Part shown: piece after piece, positions 36,457 to 38,458 of the stretch
Layout: every line of letters begins with the position of its first letter
Position numbering within the stretch: the stretch's first letter is position 1
Source: Streptomyces huasconensis
Lineage (GTDB): Bacteria; Actinomycetota; Actinomycetes; Streptomycetales; Streptomycetaceae
DNA: 38,458 bases
NCBI GenBank assembly: GCA_004010275.1
Contig: RBWT01000073.1
Location: 1-38,458, forward strand
Direction: 5' to 3'
The notes under the pieces: model-generated
Seen by the model: only the letters and a program-made list of their open reading frames with translations
Databases searched by the model: none
Told to the model about the DNA's origin: nothing
Translations under genes and position numbers: made by a program

Positions 36457-37071
36457 ATGCATGTGACGCATTCAAGGCATAACACGCATTTCGGTCACCC
36501 GGGGCGCCTGGGACCGGCGCACGGACTGCGGTCCTTGGTGACGGTCGTGGGCCTGGCCCTGGCCGCGGTGGCGCTGCCACCGGCCGCCGCGTCCGCGGCC
36601 CCGCCACCACCGCGGGGCGTCCCGTCCAAGGCGTACGACTGCTCCGCGGAAAAGGGCCGGTGGGACTGTCTCGCCGAGTGCGAGAGCAGCGGACGGTGGG
36701 ACGCGAACACAGGCAACGGCTTCTACGGAGGGCTCCAGTTCTGGCAGCCGACGTGGGAGGAGCACGGCGGGCTCGCGTACGCGCCGCGCGCCGACCTGGC
36801 CACCAAGGAGGAGCAGATCAAGGTCGCCGAGAAGGTGCTGAGCACCCAGGGGTGGAAGGCTTGGCCGACCTGCTCCAAGAAGGTGCGGATCGAGCGGTTC
36901 GACCGGCGCGTCCATGTGGTGCGCTCCGGCGACACGCTCAGTTCGATCGCCCGGCAGTACGGAGTCGTGGGCGGCTGGAAGGCCCTCTACCAGGCCAACC
37001 AGGACGTCGTCGGGACCGACCCCGACCGGCTCGGCGTCGGGACGGAGCTGGTCATCCCGGGGCGGACCTGA
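36457..37071 (+). CDS. Secreted resuscitation-promoting-factor-like transglycosylase with LysM domain
   Basis: 204 residues. A signal peptide runs to about residue 47 (hydrophobic LVTVVGLALAAVALPPAA, then ASA before APPPP). The Rpf-type lysozyme-fold domain covers about 60-142: RWDCLAECESSGRWDANTGN with catalytic Glu76, GFYGGLQFWQPTWEEHGG, ending GWKAWPTCSKK. Four cysteines (62, 71, 75, 139) could form disulfides. A LysM domain covers about 153-202 (HVVRSGDTLSSIARQYGV, NQDVVGTDPDRLGVGTELVI) and binds peptidoglycan. Expected role: cell-wall cleavage in spore germination or growth. ATG 36457 follows AAGGAGG by 16 nt, longer than usual. The 3' end overlaps livF by 20 bp. Confidence 0.9.
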   Translation: MHVTHSRHNTHFGHPGRLGPAHGLRSLVTVVGLALAAVALPPAAASAAPPPPRGVPSKAYDCSAEKGRWDCLAECESSGRWDANTGNGFYGGLQFWQPTWEEHGGLAYAPRADLATKEEQIKVAEKVLSTQGWKAWPTCSKKVRIERFDRRVHVVRSGDTLSSIARQYGVVGGWKALYQANQDVVGTDPDRLGVGTELVIPGRT

Positions 37072-37728
37072 GCTCCGCCGCCTCTCCGCTGAAGACCACC
37101 GCGCCCCGGCGCAGTTCATGCACCAGGACTACCGTCCGTCCCGCGTCACCGCGCGGGGCGGGCGGCAGGCGCTGTTCGGCCACGACCACGCAGGTCTCCG
37201 GTCCCGCCAGGCCGGCCAGCAGGGCGTGGGTCCGGGCCGCGACGGGCGGTGACATGCCCTGCGTCGGCTCGTCGACGAGGATCACCGAGGCCCGCGCGAG
37301 CAGGGCGCGGCACAGGGCGAGCATGCGTTGCTCGCCGCCCGAGAGGGTGCCCGCGCGGCGGGGGAGCAGCGGGCGCAGCTCGGGGTAGGCGGCCAGGGCG
37401 CGGCCGAAGCCGCCGTCGGCGCGGCAGAGTTCCAGGTTCTGCGCGACGTGAGGGAGGAGAACACCGCCTGGCGGTCCGGTACGAAGCACAGGCCCCGGGC
37501 CGCTCGTTCGTGGGCCGGGCTGCCGGTGATGTCCCTGCCGTCGCGCAGCACGGCTCCCGACGAGAGGGGGAGCGTGCCGGCCAGGGCGCGCAGGGCCGTG
37601 GTGCGCCCGGAGCCGTTGCGGCCCAGGAGGACGGTGAGGGCGCCGGTGGGTGCGGCCAGGGTGACGCCGTGCAGGGCCTCCAGCGGGCCGTGGTGGACAT
37701 GGGCGTCCCGCAGCTCGATGCCCTTCAT
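37052..37728 (-). CDS. livF: Branched-chain amino acid type ABC ATPase (LivF), one frameshift
   Basis: About 225 residues. ATG 37728 overlaps the livG stop (ATGA). It starts KGIELRDAHVHHGPLEALHG; Walker A is GRNGSGRTT, with arginine in place of the usual lysine. LCFVPDRQAVFSSLT is the Q-loop region. After a frame change near 37450 come LSGGEQRMLALCRALLARA (signature) and SVILVDEPTQGMSP (Walker B), then CVVVAEQRLP, where LivF proteins often have Q instead of the switch histidine. The C-terminal ending is shorter than in most LivF proteins. Partner of the adjacent LivG. Permeases and binding protein would lie to the right, outside the window. Confidence 0.85.
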
Positions 37729-38458
37729 CCGGTGTGCTCGCCCTCGGCCGCGCGGGCCTCTGCCAGGACCTGGTGCGGGGGGCCCGTCGCGATGACGCGG
37801 CCCGCCGCCAGGACGTACACGGTGTCGGCGAGGTCCGCCACCAGGTCGAGTCGTGCTCGACGACGAGCAGCGCCATGCCGTCGGCCGCCAGGGCGCGCAG
37901 CAGGACGGCCAGGGCGGCCGTTTCCGCGGCGTCCAGGCCCGCGGCCGGCTCGTCCAGGAGGAGGGTGTGCGGGGTGCCGGCGAGGGCTCGGGCGAGTTCG
38001 GTGCGGCGCAGGGTGCCGGTGGGGAGGCCGGTCGCGGGGCGGGCGTGCAGGTGCGTCAGGTCCAGGAGGCGCAGCGCGCGGGGAGTGGCCCGGGGTCCGG
38101 AACGGGGGGTCTGTTCCGCGCCGACCTGGACGTTCTCCGCGATCGTCAGGGACGGGAAGACCGCCAGTTGCTGGAAGGTGCGGGCCATGCCGAGGCGCGT
38201 ACGGGCGTGGGCGGGGAGCCTTGTGATGTCGTGGGCGCCGAGTGTGACGCGGCCCGTGTCGGGGCGCAGGGTGCCGGCCAGGCAGTGGAAGAGGGTGCTC
38301 TTGCCCGCGCCGTTGGGGCCGACGACCGCGGTGACGTGGCCTCGGGGGACGGTGAGGTCACGTCGCGCAGCGCGTTGAACCGCCGTAGGTGAGGGTGAGT
38401 GGTGGGCCGTCAGCGGGGGCGGTTCGTCGGGGCCGCCGCGTGCGGGGACGGTACGGGG
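37725..38458 (-). CDS. livG: Branched-chain amino acid type ABC ATPase (LivG), partial, three frameshifts
   Basis: The 5' end lies at or beyond the right edge. Reading leftward from about 38430: LTLTYGG, then after two missing bases (about 38358-38385) DLTVPRGHVTAVVGPNGAGK with Walker A GPNGAGKST, LGMARTFQQLAVFPSLTIAE (LivG-type Q-loop), GTLRRTELARALAGTPHTLL and LLLDEPAAGLDAAET (Walker B), then LLVVEHD. One C is missing near 37853, after which DLVADLADTVYVLAAGRVIA leads to the stop at 37725. The expected LSGGQ signature is replaced by GTLRRTELARAL, which is degenerate. It overlaps livF by 4 bp (ATGA). Substrate could be branched-chain amino acids, urea or a related compound. Confidence 0.8.

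Overview
The window is high-GC actinobacterial chromosome, almost certainly Streptomyces. G or C fills nearly every third codon position, GTG and TTG starts are common, and the gene order is one I recall from streptomycete chromosomes: tlyA-nadK, recN, pyrG, a NUDIX hydrolase, ald, a ParA-like ATPase, scpA-scpB, rluB, aroH, tyrA, cmk, plsC, der. It is core genome with small accessory pieces. I see no prophage, insertion sequence, CRISPR array, biosynthetic cluster, tRNA or rRNA.

Layout. 1-306: GC-rich degenerate repeats. 307-4255: divergent siderophore genes (a siderophore-interacting reductase one way; two FecCD permeases and an ATPase the other) around a DmdR/IdeR-type iron box. 4239-6769: an SCP2-like protein, a small conserved protein, tlyA and nadK. 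6841-8234: a lone FtsX-type permease between nadK and recN. 8449-16746: recN, a glycosyltransferase, a PucR-type regulator divergent from an APC permease, and a GH15 enzyme. 17264-34613: a long same-strand block holding pyrG, NUDIX, an NB-ARC/TPR protein, ald, ParA, a possible ribbon-helix-helix (RHH) partner, scpA, scpB, rluB, a NrtR-like regulator with an ADP-ribosylglycohydrolase, aroH-tyrA, cmk-plsC and der. 34693-35941: two uncharacterised minus-strand genes. 36457-37071: a secreted Rpf/LysM protein. 37052-38458: the two ATPases of a branched-chain-amino-acid type ABC transporter, the second cut by the window edge.

Many genes, including ones expected to be essential (der, pyrG, nadK), are broken by one-base indels, mostly in short G or C runs. 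Corrected reading gives full-length families, so I treat these as probable sequence errors and annotate each locus as one gene with approximate indel positions.

Most interesting: (i) a 51-bp near-perfect palindrome covering the -10 element of a NrtR-like regulator coupled to an ADP-ribosylglycohydrolase; (ii) a ParA-like ATPase overlapping a gene for a disordered-tail, RHH-like protein directly before scpAB; (iii) two convergent gene boundaries each filled by five 17- or 18-bp tandem repeats that contain both genes' stop codons; (iv) Walker A motifs with arginine in place of lysine in two unrelated proteins.
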